Source of the DNA: Nageia nagi
Taxonomy: Eukaryota; Pinophyta
NCBI GenBank assembly: GCA_050084985.1
Contig: JBITNC010000002.1
Span: forward strand, 13,268,001 to 13,332,000
Length of the DNA stretch: 64,000 nt
Reading direction: 5' to 3'
Shown here: one piece after another, positions 44,463 to 56,600 of the stretch
Numbering within the stretch: the first letter of the stretch is position 1
Layout of the letters: each line of letters starts with the position of its first letter
Program-made: the position numbers and the translations under genes
The notes under the pieces: model-generated
Database searches by the model: none
Told to the model about the DNA's origin: nothing
What the model saw: only the letters and a program-made list of their open reading frames with translations

Positions 44463-45899
44463 TGTAACATCCCCTTTTTGTAAAAAATAAATAATTTTAG
44501 AATCCTAGGGATTTCCTTTTTGTAAATATTTATTTATTCATGTATTTGTTGTTAGTTACTTGGGATAGAACTATAAAGGTCCATTGGACCCACTTGTGAG
44601 CCCCATGAGGGACATTTTCCTTCTAAGCTAAGATGTGTTATTTAATTTTTCATTAACACACTTGGAGATCCCAAATATGATTATGGGAATCCTAAGGCTT
44701 GTATAACACCTAAATGATACTTGAGAATAGATAAATACCTAATTGCCCCAATGTTGGATTTGGGAGCACTTGTATACATGCACCATCCTTGGGGAGACTT
44801 CTAGACCCCCATGTTGGCCTATGATGACTCCAAGATACCCACACATGCATGTTGGCTCATTATGACTCCAAGACACCCACATATGCATCCTAGGTCCCCC
44901 ACATGTTATGGGTGACTCCAAAGTATCTACGTTGAGCATGAGGATCCATGTTGAGCATGTAAAGGACTATATACCCATGTTGGGCTTAGATTGACCCCTA
45001 GGCACATTCATTAGGCTTTGTGGCGATTTTAGGAATCTAACATTGGACTAGGAAGGCTGGGTGATGAATTTGAGGTGAAATACAAATCTAGTGATGTGCT
45101 ATATAAGGCAAAGGAGCCTCATTCTAGAGATAGACTTGAATTTGATATTAAAACTCTTCTCTTCGGAGTTACCAAATACTTGAAGGTATCAAGAACCCTT
45201 GAACATAATGCACAAGGAGAGTCTAAGAGGCATGGAACACCTTATGATTAATGGTTGAGGTGAATGTTCATGTTGTGAGGTTTCCCTACCCTAAGGCATC
45301 CATAAGTGGTCTACAACTTGGAAGCCATCTGATGGTATTTTGGAATCACATCTGTTATCTTCACCACAAGCTAGCTTATGAGAGAGCCCTTTAGTGTGGC
45401 ATCCATAAAACTAGTAGTGTGTGATTATTCTATAATATTTTCAAGATCTATCTCAGTACATTGTATTCCCTAGTTGGCTCCTTAGAGGCCAACATTGAGC
45501 CCTTTACACCTGTTTGGTATTGTACTCATCATTCTTTCACTAATAGAGTCGTGGCATACTTGGATATCATTCATTATCTCCTTATTTGATACGTTTTCCT
45601 TGTTCATGCTTCCATATATGTAACATTGAGCTAATTTAATATATTCATGCTTATATGTTGAATCATTGGTATTCCTGGTCCATTAATGATGTGTTTGGCA
45701 TGATATATGAGTCCCCTTGCATGATATTAGGTTATAGAAGTGGAATTTGATTAGTAAGGTGCATCGCTAGACTTTATGGCTTATATTGTTCATGTTTGAT
45801 ACCCTAGTACAATTTATGGTATGCCTAGTAATGTATATTGATATTGTTTAATACTTAATTGGATACTATTTGCTTAGATAATTATTTAGAAATTTTACA
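44463..45899 (+). repeat. 5' LTR of element H
   Basis: 1,437 bp. TATA box tatataag near 45101 (gtgctatataaggcaaagg). Between 44745 and 45030 it contains repeated cccatgttgg/acattggg words and a repeated acacatgcatgttggctcat-type block. Confidence 0.9.
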
Positions 45900-45900
45900 A

Positions 45901-45912
45901 TAGTATCAGAGC
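45901..45912 (+). other. Primer binding site of element H
   Basis: TAGTATCAGAGC, one base changed from TGGTATCAGAGC (initiator Met-tRNA complement), one base after the LTR end. Confidence 0.8.
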
Positions 45913-47110
45913 TTGGATCTAGCTAGCTTGTGAATGAGACCTACAATTCATAATTATTATACCATATCCAACACCAGAAGGGAGATATATTCAACCAATA
46001 AGGGTGGAAAGGGGGTGTTATCAAAATAAACCCTAGCCAAATCCACAAAGAATGATGATCGCAAACCATGGATGGAGGACATCCAAGATAGGAAGTCCTT
46101 TGGTGAAGGGAATTAATCTAGGATAAGTAGATCCCTACCATCCAAAAGAAGGAGAAGCTCTACTCGAGCTAGAGATTCTACTCTAGAAAAGAAGTTTAAT
46201 AAGCTTCTTTTAGCCATGAGGAGCATGATTGAAGTAGTACATAATCAATTAGTCAAATTGGACTCTTGGTTCAGAAATAACGAAGCTCAAAGATGAAACA
46301 TGAGCCCCTCACATTCTATTCTAGATGAGGAAGAAGAAATAAGAGAGGAGGAAAAAATGGAGAAAGAGCCCAGTCTAATGAGATTGCACAACTTGAGGGA
46401 TAGAGGGTCCACTCATCATGGATCCATGAGTCACCAGGAGCACACGTTCGTAAGGTCCCACTCTCATAAGGCACCATAAGGGACTAACCCACTCTTAGGG
46501 AGGTTATTGGAATAAGTTATTGGGAAGATAAGAGATTTTTCCATTATTCCCAAGCCATCCAAGCCTATATTCACTAAGATATCTTCAAATGAGGTAAAAA
46601 TTAGGTCCCAAATCCTCTTGAGTTGAATTAGATTTTTAGAGAATATTCTATGCTAGATTCAAAATTAAGGAAGGATATGAATTTCAATAGCTATTTGGAT
46701 ATTTTGGGCTTAAAGGGAAGTAGTTTTCATGGCACCTAGTCTCAAGGCAATTTATGGGGTGACAAAAGAGAGCTACAACAAAAAATTAACAAAATGCGAG
46801 TTTTGATGTATGATGGGAAGAAGATGACTACTAGGGATTGGCTCCATCAGCTTCAAACATACTTCTTCTCAAGACCAAATATGGTTGAAGAGAATACCAT
46901 CCATTTTTCATTATTGCATTTTGAGGGAGATGCTATTAAATGGTGGCAACATGGGGTAATTAGCCAAGATTATTCTCATATCTCCTCTTTTGATAAATTT
47001 ACTAGGAGGTTGGTAAAAAAGTTTGATAAAAAAAGGAGAATGATTATTTTAGAGAACTTACATCCTTGAGACAATAAGGAACAAAAGATGATTTTGTCTC
47101 ATATTTTCAA
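45913..47110 (+). pseudogene. Element H gag
   Basis: Upstream, 45950-46790 is a broken reading with NTRRE-like and Lys/Arg/Glu-rich stretches. The capsid domain is open at 46794-47069: VLMYDGKKMTTRDWLHQLQT, FEGDAIKWWQHGVISQDYSH and FDKFTRRLVKKFDKKRRM, clearly homologous to D's gag (WWHHGLVTQGHGE). A stop and a shift follow. Confidence 0.78.
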
Positions 47111-47379
47111 AAAATAGTATTTTATAGGAGAGATTGAGCTTCATCTTTGTAGAGGGATTGAAAGAGCCCTTATAAGGAATGATAAATATATCAAGGCCAA
47201 AAACCCTTGACAATGCAATTAGGGCATCTTACAATTTGGATTTGACTATGAAAACTATCAAAGGTGCACAAATGCACAAAGGGAAGATTGCATGGAAATT
47301 GATAGTAGAGAAAGAGGGAACTAGCAAGTTCAAACCTTTCCCCCTCCCTAGATGAGCTAGATGGACTCAACCACTAGAA

Positions 47380-47879
47380 TAAAGCTAAGGGAAGAAGGAA
47401 AATATTTTCATTGTAAAAAGCCACAGGAGCTAGGGCATAACTATCAAGGTAAAGGATAGGTGCATTACATTGAGGTACTTTTTTATGATGAGGATGAAGA
47501 TTCAGATTTGGAGCTTGGAATGGATATGTTGGATCAAATTGAAACACCCAAGGTAAAGGCATATCTTGGGAGTATGATTGCTTCACTTAATGGAGTAAAG
47601 AAGTACCTCACTTTGAAGGTAATTGGAAAAGAAGGTAGGCAATAGGTAATGGTCCTAATAGAGCCAAATTCTACTCATAATTTTATTGATGGAGATTTTA
47701 TGGAAAAGTTGAAGGGTCTCAAAACCAAGGGGTTCAAAGGATTCAAAGTTTCCAATACCAATGGGAAACCTACATTAATGGACTACATTATGGAAAGATT
47801 TGCAATGAAATTGCAAAGTTACACAATTAGAGAAACTTTAATGTGTATTCACTTAAGGGGCATCCTCATATTATATTAG
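47380..47879 (+). pseudogene. Element H zinc knuckle and protease
   Basis: YFHCKKPQELGHNYQGKG near 47404 is the worn zinc knuckle (first Cys now Tyr). A stop, then HYIEVLFYDEDEDSDLELG, and the protease reads VLIEPNSTHNFIDGDFMEKL, where D-S-G has become E-P-N, so the active site is lost. It matches D's protease region in order and spacing. Confidence 0.78.
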
Positions 47880-48245
47880 GTGTCCAACGACTATTTGAAT
47901 TGGGTAAATATTCACACCATTTATAGGAATCTAACTATAAGTTTTGATATTGATGGTAAGACTTACACTTTGGAAGGAATCATAGATGAATACCCAAAGG
48001 TCACTAATAATAGATTGGAAGTGATTTGGTCACACCATGAGGAAGAAGAGAAGAATGGGTATTGGCACCTAACATTGGGAAAGGAGGAGATTTGGCATCC
48101 CATGTTGGACATGAAGGGGTTTCAACACCTAACATTGGGAAAGAGAGGAGTTTGGCATCCCATGTTGGATAAAAAGGAGATTTGGAACCCAACATTGGGT
48201 ATAGGAGGAGCTTGGCACCCAACATTGAGCTTAACGAAGGATTGA
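47880..48245 (+). pseudogene. Element H post-protease reading with decapeptide repeats
   Basis: The reading SNDYLNWVNIHTIYRNLTIS then DIDGKTYTLEGI corresponds to the protease-RT linker of chromoviruses. It runs open into six 10-residue repeats of the pattern W-H-P-x-L-x (for example IWHPMLDMKG, VWHPMLDKKE, AWHPTLSLTK) made by the 30-bp DNA array, and stops at 48243-48245. No RT follows. The repeats may be a tandem expansion after RT was lost. Confidence 0.6.
48061..48240 (+). repeat. Six tandem 30-bp repeats
   Basis: Exactly 6 x 30 bp, each built around ttggcaccc(t)aacattggg or ttggcatcccatgttgg followed by a purine-rich aggaggaga-like tail. Odd units have aacattggg and even units mostly catgttgg, so the original unit may have been 60 bp. 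The period preserves the reading frame. Related words occur in the H LTRs. Confidence 0.9.
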
Positions 48246-48681
48246 CATCTATCATGGAGTAAGAGCTCCACTCTTTTTCACTCATGCTTTCTTCAAGGTT
48301 CTTCCAAATACTCATTGCTACAATTTTGTGCTCAACATGGATGAGTATATAAAAAATTTTGCATGCATACTTATGTCTCCTAAGGATTGTTGTATCAAAA
48401 TATCTGTAGGCATTTTTGTACTTAATATGGATTTCTAAAGATAGAATAAACTTCAAAAAAATATTAGAATTTTTACATGCAACGTTTAGAAACCAAGGAG
48501 GAATTCCAATGGCATAAGCAAGAATCTCATGGGATGAATTATGGAGGAGATTTATTGAAGTTGCATTCCACTATAAATAGCTATAGTTGACACCTACATT
48601 GGAACCAAAGGATGTTTGGAAGGTAATTATTTTTGGCATTCTACAATTATTTGAGGGAAAGTAATTCGAGAGGGGAGGCTT
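48246..48681. other. 3' untranslated part of element H
   Basis: No coding sequence recognised. Includes actataaatagc near 48571 and ends in the polypurine tract before the 3' LTR. Confidence 0.6.
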
Positions 48682-50101
48682 TGTAACATCCCCTTTTTGT
48701 AAAAAGTAAATGATTTTGGAATCCTAGGGATTCATTTTTTTGTAAATATTTATTTATTCATGTATTTGTTGTTAGCTACTTAGGATATAAATATAAATAT
48801 CTATTGGACCCACTTATGAGCCCCAAGAGGGACATTTTTCTCCTAAGATAGGATGTATTATTTAATTTATTATTAATGCACTTCAAGATCCTAAAGATGA
48901 TTTTGGGAATCCTAAGGCTTGCATAACACCTAGATGATACTTGAGCATGGATAAACATCTAATTACCCTAACATTGGATTTGGGAGCACTTGTAGACATG
49001 TGCTAGCCTTGAGGAGACTTCTAGACCCCCATATTGGCCCATGATGACTCCAAGATACCCACACATGTATGTTAGATCATTATAACTCCAAGGAACCCAC
49101 ACATGCATCCTAGGCCCTCCACATGGTATGGGTGACTCCCAATCACCCAAATTGAGCATGTAAAGGGCCCAAATAACCATATTGGGCTTGGATTGACCTC
49201 TAGGTACCTTATTTGGGATTTATGGGGCTTCTAAGAATCCAACATTGGATTAGGAAGGATGGGTGATGACTTTGAGGTGGGATCTAAATCTAGTGTTGTG
49301 TAATATAAGGCAAAGGAGCCTCATTCTAGAGATAGAATTGAATTTGATATTGAAAACCTTCTCTTCGGAGTTACCAAATACTTGGCAATGGTAAGCACCC
49401 TTGAGAATAGTGTACAAGGAGAGTCCAAGAGGTGTGGAACACCTTCTCACTAGTAGTTGAGATGAATATTTGTGCTATTAGGTTACCCTACCCTAAGGAT
49501 TCCATAAGATGTCTACACCTTTGAATCCATCTAATAGCATTCTAGAATCACATCCATTCTCTTCACCAAGAGCTAGCTTGTGAGGGAGCTCTTCAGTGTG
49601 GTATCCATGGAACTGGTAGTTTGTGATTATTCTACAATAATTTTAGGAGTTATCTCAACACATTGTATGCCCTAGTTGGCTCCTTAGAGGCCAATGTGAA
49701 GCCCTTTGGGCCTATTCAGTGTTGTGTTCATCATTCTTTCACTAATAAAGCTATGGCATACTTGGATATCATTCATTATCTCCTTATTTGATGTGTTTAC
49801 CTTGTTCATATTTTCATATATGCAATGTTGAGCTAATTTAGTATCTTCATGCTTGTATGGTAAATCATTGGCATTCTTGATCCATTATTGATGTGTTTGG
49901 TATGATATATGAGTCCCCATGTGTGACATTGGATTATAGAAGTGAAATTTGATTAGTAAGGTGCATTGTTGGGCTTTTTGGCTTGTATTGTTCATGTTTG
50001 ATGCCCTGGTATAATTCATGGCATGCCTAGGAGTGCATATTGATATTGTTTAATACTTAATTGGCTAATATTTTCTTATATAATTATTTGGGAATTTTAC
50101 A
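48682..50101 (+). repeat. 3' LTR of element H
   Basis: 1,420 bp, diverged from the 5' copy by many substitutions and a few gaps. The TATA region reads gtaatataaggcaaagg (about 49300). Same ends as the 5' LTR. Confidence 0.9.
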
Positions 50102-50112
50102 AGATCCTAACA

Positions 50113-51266
50113 TTATCTTTTGGTGTAGCAATGAAGGAAATGTTTATACATCCTCAAGAAAACCAACCCATTTGTAATGAATTTTTTTATTGAGGATTTA
50201 GTGAAGTCAATATCTTTGAGTTTAGTAGAGTATGTTGTAGAGTGTGAGGCCATTCCTCTCACTTATATCAATATGGATGATGATATGAAAGCTAAGGAAA
50301 TTGCAAAGAATGGAAAAAATGTGTGTTTGAAGATTTCAATTTTGTAAGTTAATCATTGAATTCAAGGTAATTTTTTTATTATTTCCATCAATCCTAGTAC
50401 CAAATATAACTTTATCAATGCATATTTGGATAAGGACTTGAAGGTTCAAGCAAAGGAAATCAAGGAAATAGAACTTGAAGGAGATAATGTTAAAATTTTT
50501 GAAGACTTGAAGCTTACCATGGATCAATATATTTTGTAAATTCTAATTTTTATACTATAGAAATGCATAAGGTAGATATTGTTCTTGGTTATCCTTAGTT
50601 AAGATCTTTTGTCACTATTAATATTAATACTAAGATTGAAAAGAAGTTCATGAAGATTTAGCAGAGGACAAAGAAGATAACAATACATGATATTTCTCAT
50701 TATCAAAAGAAAATATCTCAAGAAGAAAAATTAGGTTCAAGAAAAGAAAAATGAATTTGAAATAGATACAAAGAATAAAGATAATGAAGTAGAAGAAGAT
50801 ATGGTAGTAGAATAGACTAAATAACATGAATTTGAAATAGAGTCAAATAATAAAACAAAGGAAGAATAAGAAGATATTGAGGTATAGGTTATGAAATAAG
50901 AAAAAAACCAAAAATATAATCAAATAAGGAAGAAAAGAATAATCAAAATATGGAGGCATGATAAAATAAGTATTAAGTAAAAAAAAGAAGGAACTAAAGG
51001 CTAAAATTGGAGTTTATTGTCACCCACACCATCATGAGAGGAAATAATAATCAACAATATATATAAAGTAATAAGGAAACTATGGTGGATCTACATGGAG
51101 ACAAAGAAGCAAAATATGTGTGCATCATCAACTAACACCAATTAGGATTTTAATGGGATGGATGGATTATGAAGAGTGGAACCAATTTTCAACAACACTT
51201 AGAAGATCATCCTATTTGGTATATTCTCATGTTTTGAGGATGAAAAATATTTTTAGAGGGGTGGAA
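50113..51266 (+). pseudogene. Element F protease region and charged tail
   Basis: Resumes after K. Stretches such as STKYNFINAYLDKDLKVQAK (50395-50455, the worn DSG-type active-site region is at STKYNF) and IVLGYPWLRSFVTININTKI (from about 50578, one stop at W) are the ends of a gypsy protease (ILG-PWL motif). After about 50680 the reading is Lys/Glu-rich with many stops and includes HHHERK near 51030. No RT motif follows before the polypurine tract. Confidence 0.6.
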
Positions 51267-51535
51267 TGATAAGTACCCAAATATAGATATTATAGGTGTT
51301 AAATTATATGGTCCATCTTTGAATATAGTATAATCCCCTTTCCATTAACCATTTAATGTACTATATAATCATTTATATTTTCTATGTTGTATTGACCATA
51401 TTGAGATATGTGTTACTCAAATTGCTATAAATAGGTGCAGGCTTATGATAATTAGTAACAAAGGAGATTATTTGTAATATTTGGACTCATGGAGGAATAT
51501 AATGGAGTATTTTCCTTCCTAAAGGAGTATCTTAT
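51267..51535 (+). repeat. 3' LTR of element F, truncated
   Basis: Matches the first 270 or so bases of the 5' LTR, including the ctataaataggtgcagg TATA region, then loses similarity after ttcctaaagg (about 51525). The last 180 bases are missing or replaced. Confidence 0.8.
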
Positions 51536-51717
51536 GGTGATTGCAAATATTAAAATAGGGAAAGTACAATAAAATAATAGTAAATAACAATCCCAATATC
51601 TACTTTAGGTTGAATAATCCAATGGCCAATGATAAAACTTCAATAAGTGAAATTAATAAAAGATATGCAATGAATAACATAATATATACCTATCAAGAAT
51701 GGAATTTAGATACTTAT
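51536..51717. other. Short spacer between elements F and G
   Basis: About 180 AT-rich bases without recognised content. It may be the replaced end of the F 3' LTR or old target DNA. Confidence 0.4.
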
Positions 51718-53498
51718 TATTGATTAAGATTGTGAAATATCTTCACCTACTACAATCTCAGTAATAATATACTATGAACAAACTATCTATGATAATTTGA
51801 TCTTCGAAGAAAGTTGATTCCTTATACATTGGGCCATAAACTATAAAGAATAAGTAACCAAAAAGGAATAAAAGGGTAAAAATATGAGGAATAAAATAAA
51901 GATATAGAGTAACAAGGAATAAAATAAAGGGGCGGATCACTAGTTTAGCATGGGCTTTCACAGTGTGTGAAACCTTAGCAAGAATCTAGTGTAGCAACCA
52001 TGGAGCAAGCCTTCACTCTCTTAATTATTTCTTAGCATACATTTTACCATGTAATAGATACAATTATTCTAACACATTGCTATTATTATTTAGGAAAAAT
52101 TCATCAATTGCCACAACATAACTAGATTAAGAACAATTGTAATGAGTGTTGGAAAAGAAAGGTCATTATAGTATCATATTGTTGAGGAAATAAAAGGTAT
52201 TCAAAAATAAATACAAGGGGAAATACTAGGGATTCCAACCCATTTGCCTTATTACTACCTCTACTTATATAGAAAGCAAAGCAACTATAATGTAATTGAA
52301 AAGATTGAATAGTTACATAAAAATGCCTCAATAGGCCTAATCTTCTTTTCTGAAGTCTTCTTGATTGATAGTACATCTTTTGAATATTTTTGACCACCCC
52401 CATCTTGCTCAAAATCCTCTGTAACATTTTGTAGCTCTAGTGAGGTTCTCCATAAGTGTTCCTACTTTTATGGAAGTAAAAAGCTATTTCAGAAGTTTTT
52501 AGATGCTACTCCTATGGTGTTGGGATATTATGAGATTTTTTGGGCCTTTAATTTTATATCTGCTTCTATTCTAGAGTTTTGCAATCATTTTGAGGATGTT
52601 AATTTGTATATCGGGTCTTTTCTTCTTATTACTTCTCTTAAGGCTTTATGTTAAATCAAATTGAAAGTTTGAATACTTCTTGATGATGTCACTTATTCTG
52701 GGTTTGATGGTAAGAATAAAAAGGGATCTTTACACTCCATAGTAAGATTAAAAAGGGATCTCTTCTTTATTCCATATTCTTCAAGGGTCGCACATCTTGA
52801 TTTTGTCATCTCTCTCTAGGTTTATTTATAAGACAAAAATGAAACTCCCACGCTGTAGGTGACATCACACTAGGAAGTGTCTTATACTTAGCCATTTTTA
52901 CTCTACTTCTTTGCAAGGTTGTTGGATCAAGCAGACTTTGGAATTTTGAATTCTTTATATGACATCATCTCTCCTTGGGCTCAAAAGAAAGAACCAAAAT
53001 AAGACCTTCACACATCATAAACTCCTTTGATGACATCATCATCTCCCTCATCTAGTGATAAGACAAAAATGAAACTCTACTACTTTGCATGACATCATCT
53101 CTCCTCAAGCTTGAAAGAAAGAACCCAGATAAAACCTTTGCACATCACAAACTCTTCTAATGACATCATCATCTCCCAAGTTTGATGATAAGACAAAAAT
53201 GAAACTCGACTACTCCGCATGACATCATCTCTCCTTGGGCTTGAAAGAAAGAACCAAAATAAAACCTTCACACATCATAAACCTCTTTGATGACATCATC
53301 ATCTCCTAGGTTTAGTGATAAGATAAAATGAAACTTTGCTACTTCACATGATGTCATGTTTTCTTATATCTCTTTATACTTAGCTTATTTTCATTTGAAA
53401 AACTCCAAAATTTCCACAACTACAAAAGAATGCTTCAAATACATTGAATACACTTCAAGGGTATTCCCAAAAAATGTAGAATTATATATAAGTATACA
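51718..53498 (-). repeat. 3' LTR of element G
   Basis: 1,781 bp. 51718-52440 matches the R-U5 part of B's LTR in reverse (for example gggctttcacagtgtgtgaaacct versus its complement in B). The remainder is the U3, with tandem 130-bp repeats (52940-53360). Plus-strand end aagtataca corresponds to the start TGTAT of B's LTR. Confidence 0.82.
52940..53360 (-). repeat. Tandem ~130-bp repeats with TGACATCATC motifs in G U3
   Basis: Three units and a partial one. Each holds two TGACATCA motifs (for example near 52961, 53031, 53090, 53161, 53219 and 53290), plus agtgataagacaaaaatgaaact, ctccttgggcttgaaagaaagaacc and cttcacacatcataaactc. More isolated copies lie upstream (gatgtcac near 52684, gacatcac near 52861). 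Position and motif parallel the TGACGTCA array of B's U3. Confidence 0.82.
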
Positions 53499-53639
53499 TT
53501 CTAGCAACTTTTGAGGGAAGATTTTACCTTATCAAAAGAAATTTGGGCCCTAAACAAGTAGAACACTTGAAAACATCACTTAACTACTGATTAATTACTT
53601 CACTTTGGGCCAAGTTTTTTGGACATCAGATAGATCCTT

Positions 53640-56600
53640 CAATTGAAACTTAGTTAAAGCCATTAAATTAGGGATATCATATGAAATTTCCCATGAGTCT
53701 AGAGGAATTACTATACATTAACTTTTATCTTTTCATAGTACTCAAAAAATTGCAATCTACTTTTCTCATTGAATGAAGCTATTAAGCTATCAACAATTGA
53801 ACTATCCACTGTAGCCTCTTGTATTTTGCTTAAATATTTTGTATCTAGGATAGGTACTTTATCCACCTTCCACAAAACTAGTAACCCCAAAGACACTATG
53901 TCATATAGTTCTCCTTTCAAAGAATCAATCTTACTCTACCATTTGAGCAGGCTTTTTTCTATAATATCACAAACTCCTTTCCCCTACGTAGGGTGATTAA
54001 TCCATGTTAATATCTCCATTATACTCCCCATATTTAAACCTTTTAACTATTCATTGAGGACTTTGCTCATTTTTCAATTTCCTTCTTAGCATCCTCTATT
54101 AGTGGTTCATAGCTAGCTTTCTTCTTAAGCACCTCTACACTAAGCTTATTTAACTCTCAAGAGCAAATCTCCACATGATTTCAAAATTGTATCACAATTT
54201 TCAAGTCTAGAGTGATTGACTTCCAAAATTCTTCTTTTATCTTTAGTAAAACTACCTTATCTACTTTTTTTTTTTATGGGCAAGCTATTATAGCTATGCC
54301 AAATTAGCATTTATACTGCTAATGGTTGCATCTTTTAGTGCAATTTTAGTATCTTTATTTGTTAGCTCTTAATCCTTTACCATAATAATAGCTTCCTTCT
54401 TGCCTAGCTCTCCCTATTTTTCAATAAGCACATCATCTTTCTTAGCTAATGTATTAGTTGTAGGATCATTGGCCAAATTTTTCTTCAACCCATCAATTTG
54501 ATTGGTCATAGCTTTTAACTTGGAATTTTGAAGCTCTAGCTACTTCTTGAGTGACTCATTAGACTTGAGCATCTTGTTATACTTAGCTTATAGCTTGGTG
54601 GCCTCAAAAATATTCAAATTAACTACAGTGTGCAATAACTCATTCTTATCATGCCGGGGCACATTGGTCAAGTCTATCTTGATGCTTGTATTCATGGCCA
54701 TGAGGTCCTTGGGACCTTCTTGAGATTCATAAGCAACTGCCATCTCCAAGACCTTGCTCTTGGAGTCCAAAAAACTCTGGATCCTTACTAGATTGCTTGG
54801 TATATGAATCTTATTTGGTTGCTTATCCATCTAAGGCTCCTAACTAGCCTTCACTTGCTGGTACTATTGCATTATCAATAGACACCTACTACCCAAAATA
54901 GTGATAAATGATGAACTAGGACTCAGATCTTACATTGGTGCTAACATGATTTGCTTGGCTAGCATTGAAGGGCTAGCTTGGGTTGGGTTTAATGGTGAAA
55001 GTGAATTTATAGACACCTGGGGGAATTGAGCAATAAGAGTGATAGATTGTATAGCTAAGGTGGAGAGTGGAGATGGAAGTACTTGAGGTATGACTAGCAT
55101 AGGCATGGTTGATGCTGATGTACATAGAGGGAATAGTGATATGACAATGAGCAAAGGAGTTGGCATTAGTATTATTGGTGTAACTGATGAAGGAGAAGTA
55201 GTTGGGATTAATTGAGAAATCAAAGTAAAAGAAGAAGAAGTAGAGTGATGAGAGTGCATACCTGAACATGAAGTGACCTATTTGACATGCTTCTATGGTT
55301 ATGTGCCTTGAGGGATGGGTTGAGCTTTTCTATTTGAAGAATATACTTTCTTAGCCTTCTATGAAGAGATCTTCATAACATTCTCTTTTGATGCTTGGGA
55401 TTGCTCTTCCTTTTGGCTACTTTCTTCTTCATTCAAAGAGCCTTCATATGATGAATCAACATCATCAAGATGCTCTAGATGCCACATGTTCACAAATAAA
55501 TTATCCATGTTTGACTCTAATGGTGCAAATTGATTCCCAAATTCAATTTGGTACTGATTAAAAGATGCTATTTTCTTTGCAAACCACTTGTTGCTTTTAA
55601 GCTATTTTATCATGTTCTTCAAAATGCCATCCCTTTTTAGGTCATAATTCACTTTAATTTCATATAAACTTAGCCAAGGTAGGAGCAGATCCTTGGTGAC
55701 CATGGTTGTGGGCATTAGGGATTCATTCTATCCCTTGTTCCTCCATTTCTTAACTTTTGTTCTTCACTCAACCCTAAAACTTGGTAGGTTTGGTTGCAAT
55801 TTCACTTTCTTCTAGATGTAATCCTCCAGATCGTACAATTAGTATTGTTTCAACCTCTTCATCTTCAACATAGTTAATTTTTTCTTTAATAAATTGCATC
55901 CTCCTCTAACTTGAAGCACTAGATTATTCATTTGATGGGGAATTGGGTAGATCTACCTTTTCTTGGTCATAGTACCATATTTGGAATCTATGTAGTCCAA
56001 TCATTGGGTAAACTTTATGTTGAAGACTTAATCTATCACATGTATGGGTAATAGAAAAGGAGTGTTAGAATACCCATATAACTAGATAATAGTCCCATTC
56101 TCCATGAACTACCAGTCTCTAATCTCACTTTGAGGGAGTCTCAAATAAGACCTGGAAACTTTTGACAGTCTAGGTGGTGGTGTGCTGACCAAGGCCATGG
56201 TTGGGACTAAGAAATATTCTATAAATGAGTGATAACATCTTTAATACCTAATTTCTTCATTCTAATCATCCATGAACCTAACATCTCTATTACTATTAGT
56301 TTTCCTCAATTGTAATGTGATGAAGGAGTTAGGGTTTTGATGGATGAAAAGCCAAATGATGTATGATACATAAGAAAAATGGGAACCATCATCTATTATG
56401 GTTAACTACTCTATGATACCATATGAAATTCCTACTAGCCAATCAAATATGGTAGGGTTAGAAGGATGAGAGATTTTGTAAGCAATGGCTAGTTGAGTGG
56501 GTGATGAAAATCTATCAGTTTCTTCCCCCATCACTATCCTAATTATAGACAAAAGCAACTAAAGGTGCTAGGAGAAAAGAGATATGGGGACATCTGTTTG

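Larger units (their letters stand above)
44463..50101 (+). mobile_element. Gag-protease-only Ty3/gypsy element H
   Basis: 5,639 bp. LTRs 44463-45899 and 48682-50101 (TGTAACATCCCC...AATTTTACA), with flanking ATATC (44458-44462) and AGATC (50102-50106), one mismatch. Met-tRNA-type primer site at 45901 and polypurine tract gagaggggagg at 48668-48678. The interior carries gag and protease homologous to those of chromovirus D, then a 30-bp repeat array and 440 unassigned bases. No RT or integrase. Inserted in the 3' LTR of copia K. Confidence 0.9.
41051..50112 (+). mobile_element. Truncated Ty1/copia element K
   Basis: LTRs 41051-41755 and 43765-44462 plus 50102-50112, about 705 bp each. Both start TG, have a GATCAA-rich first 150 bases, share aatcactaaaaatagagagtagaaaa and gtgaaaatttgcataggtgtgagaaat, and end gatcctaaca. 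Interior: copia gag, zinc knuckle, protease, pre-integrase, then the very start of RT. The integrase core and most of RT and RNase H are missing. Without H it is about 3.4 kb. It lies in the gypsy element F. The flanking five bases (tcagt and ttatc) do not match, so the duplication has decayed or the borders are a few bases off. Confidence 0.8.
39684..51535 (+). mobile_element. Gag-protease-only Ty3/gypsy element F
   Basis: LTR copies 39684-40135 and 51267 to about 51535 (3' copy truncated) share TGA..AGTACCCA, ggatattataggtgtt, aatcccctttccat and ggctataaataggt. Polypurine tract tttagaggggtggaa ends at 51266. The interior has a gag scrap (to 41050) and, beyond copia K, a protease-type region (50113-50680) and a Lys/Glu-rich tail. 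RT and integrase were not found, so it looks non-autonomous. Without K it is about 2.8 kb. Target duplication not established. Confidence 0.75.

Noticed and set aside
48061-48240. Regular 30-bp repeats, possible CRISPR-like array
   Set aside because: Units are contiguous with no unique spacers, and the sequence lies inside a plant retrotransposon.
41046-50117. Target duplication for copia K
   Set aside because: Flanks tcagt and ttatc do not match, so no duplication is claimed.
39679-51556. AAAAT near both ends of F as target duplication
   Set aside because: The right copy does not follow a CA LTR end and the sequence is AT-rich, so chance is likely.
52690-53370. TGACATCATC repeats as a separate satellite
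   Set aside because: They lie within the borders of G's 3' LTR, at the U3 position where B has a similar array.
54930-55269. Ser/Thr/Pro/Ile-rich open stretch, possible secreted or membrane protein
   Set aside because: It lies in the direction and frame context of G's extra ORF, and overlapping frames reflect simple composition.
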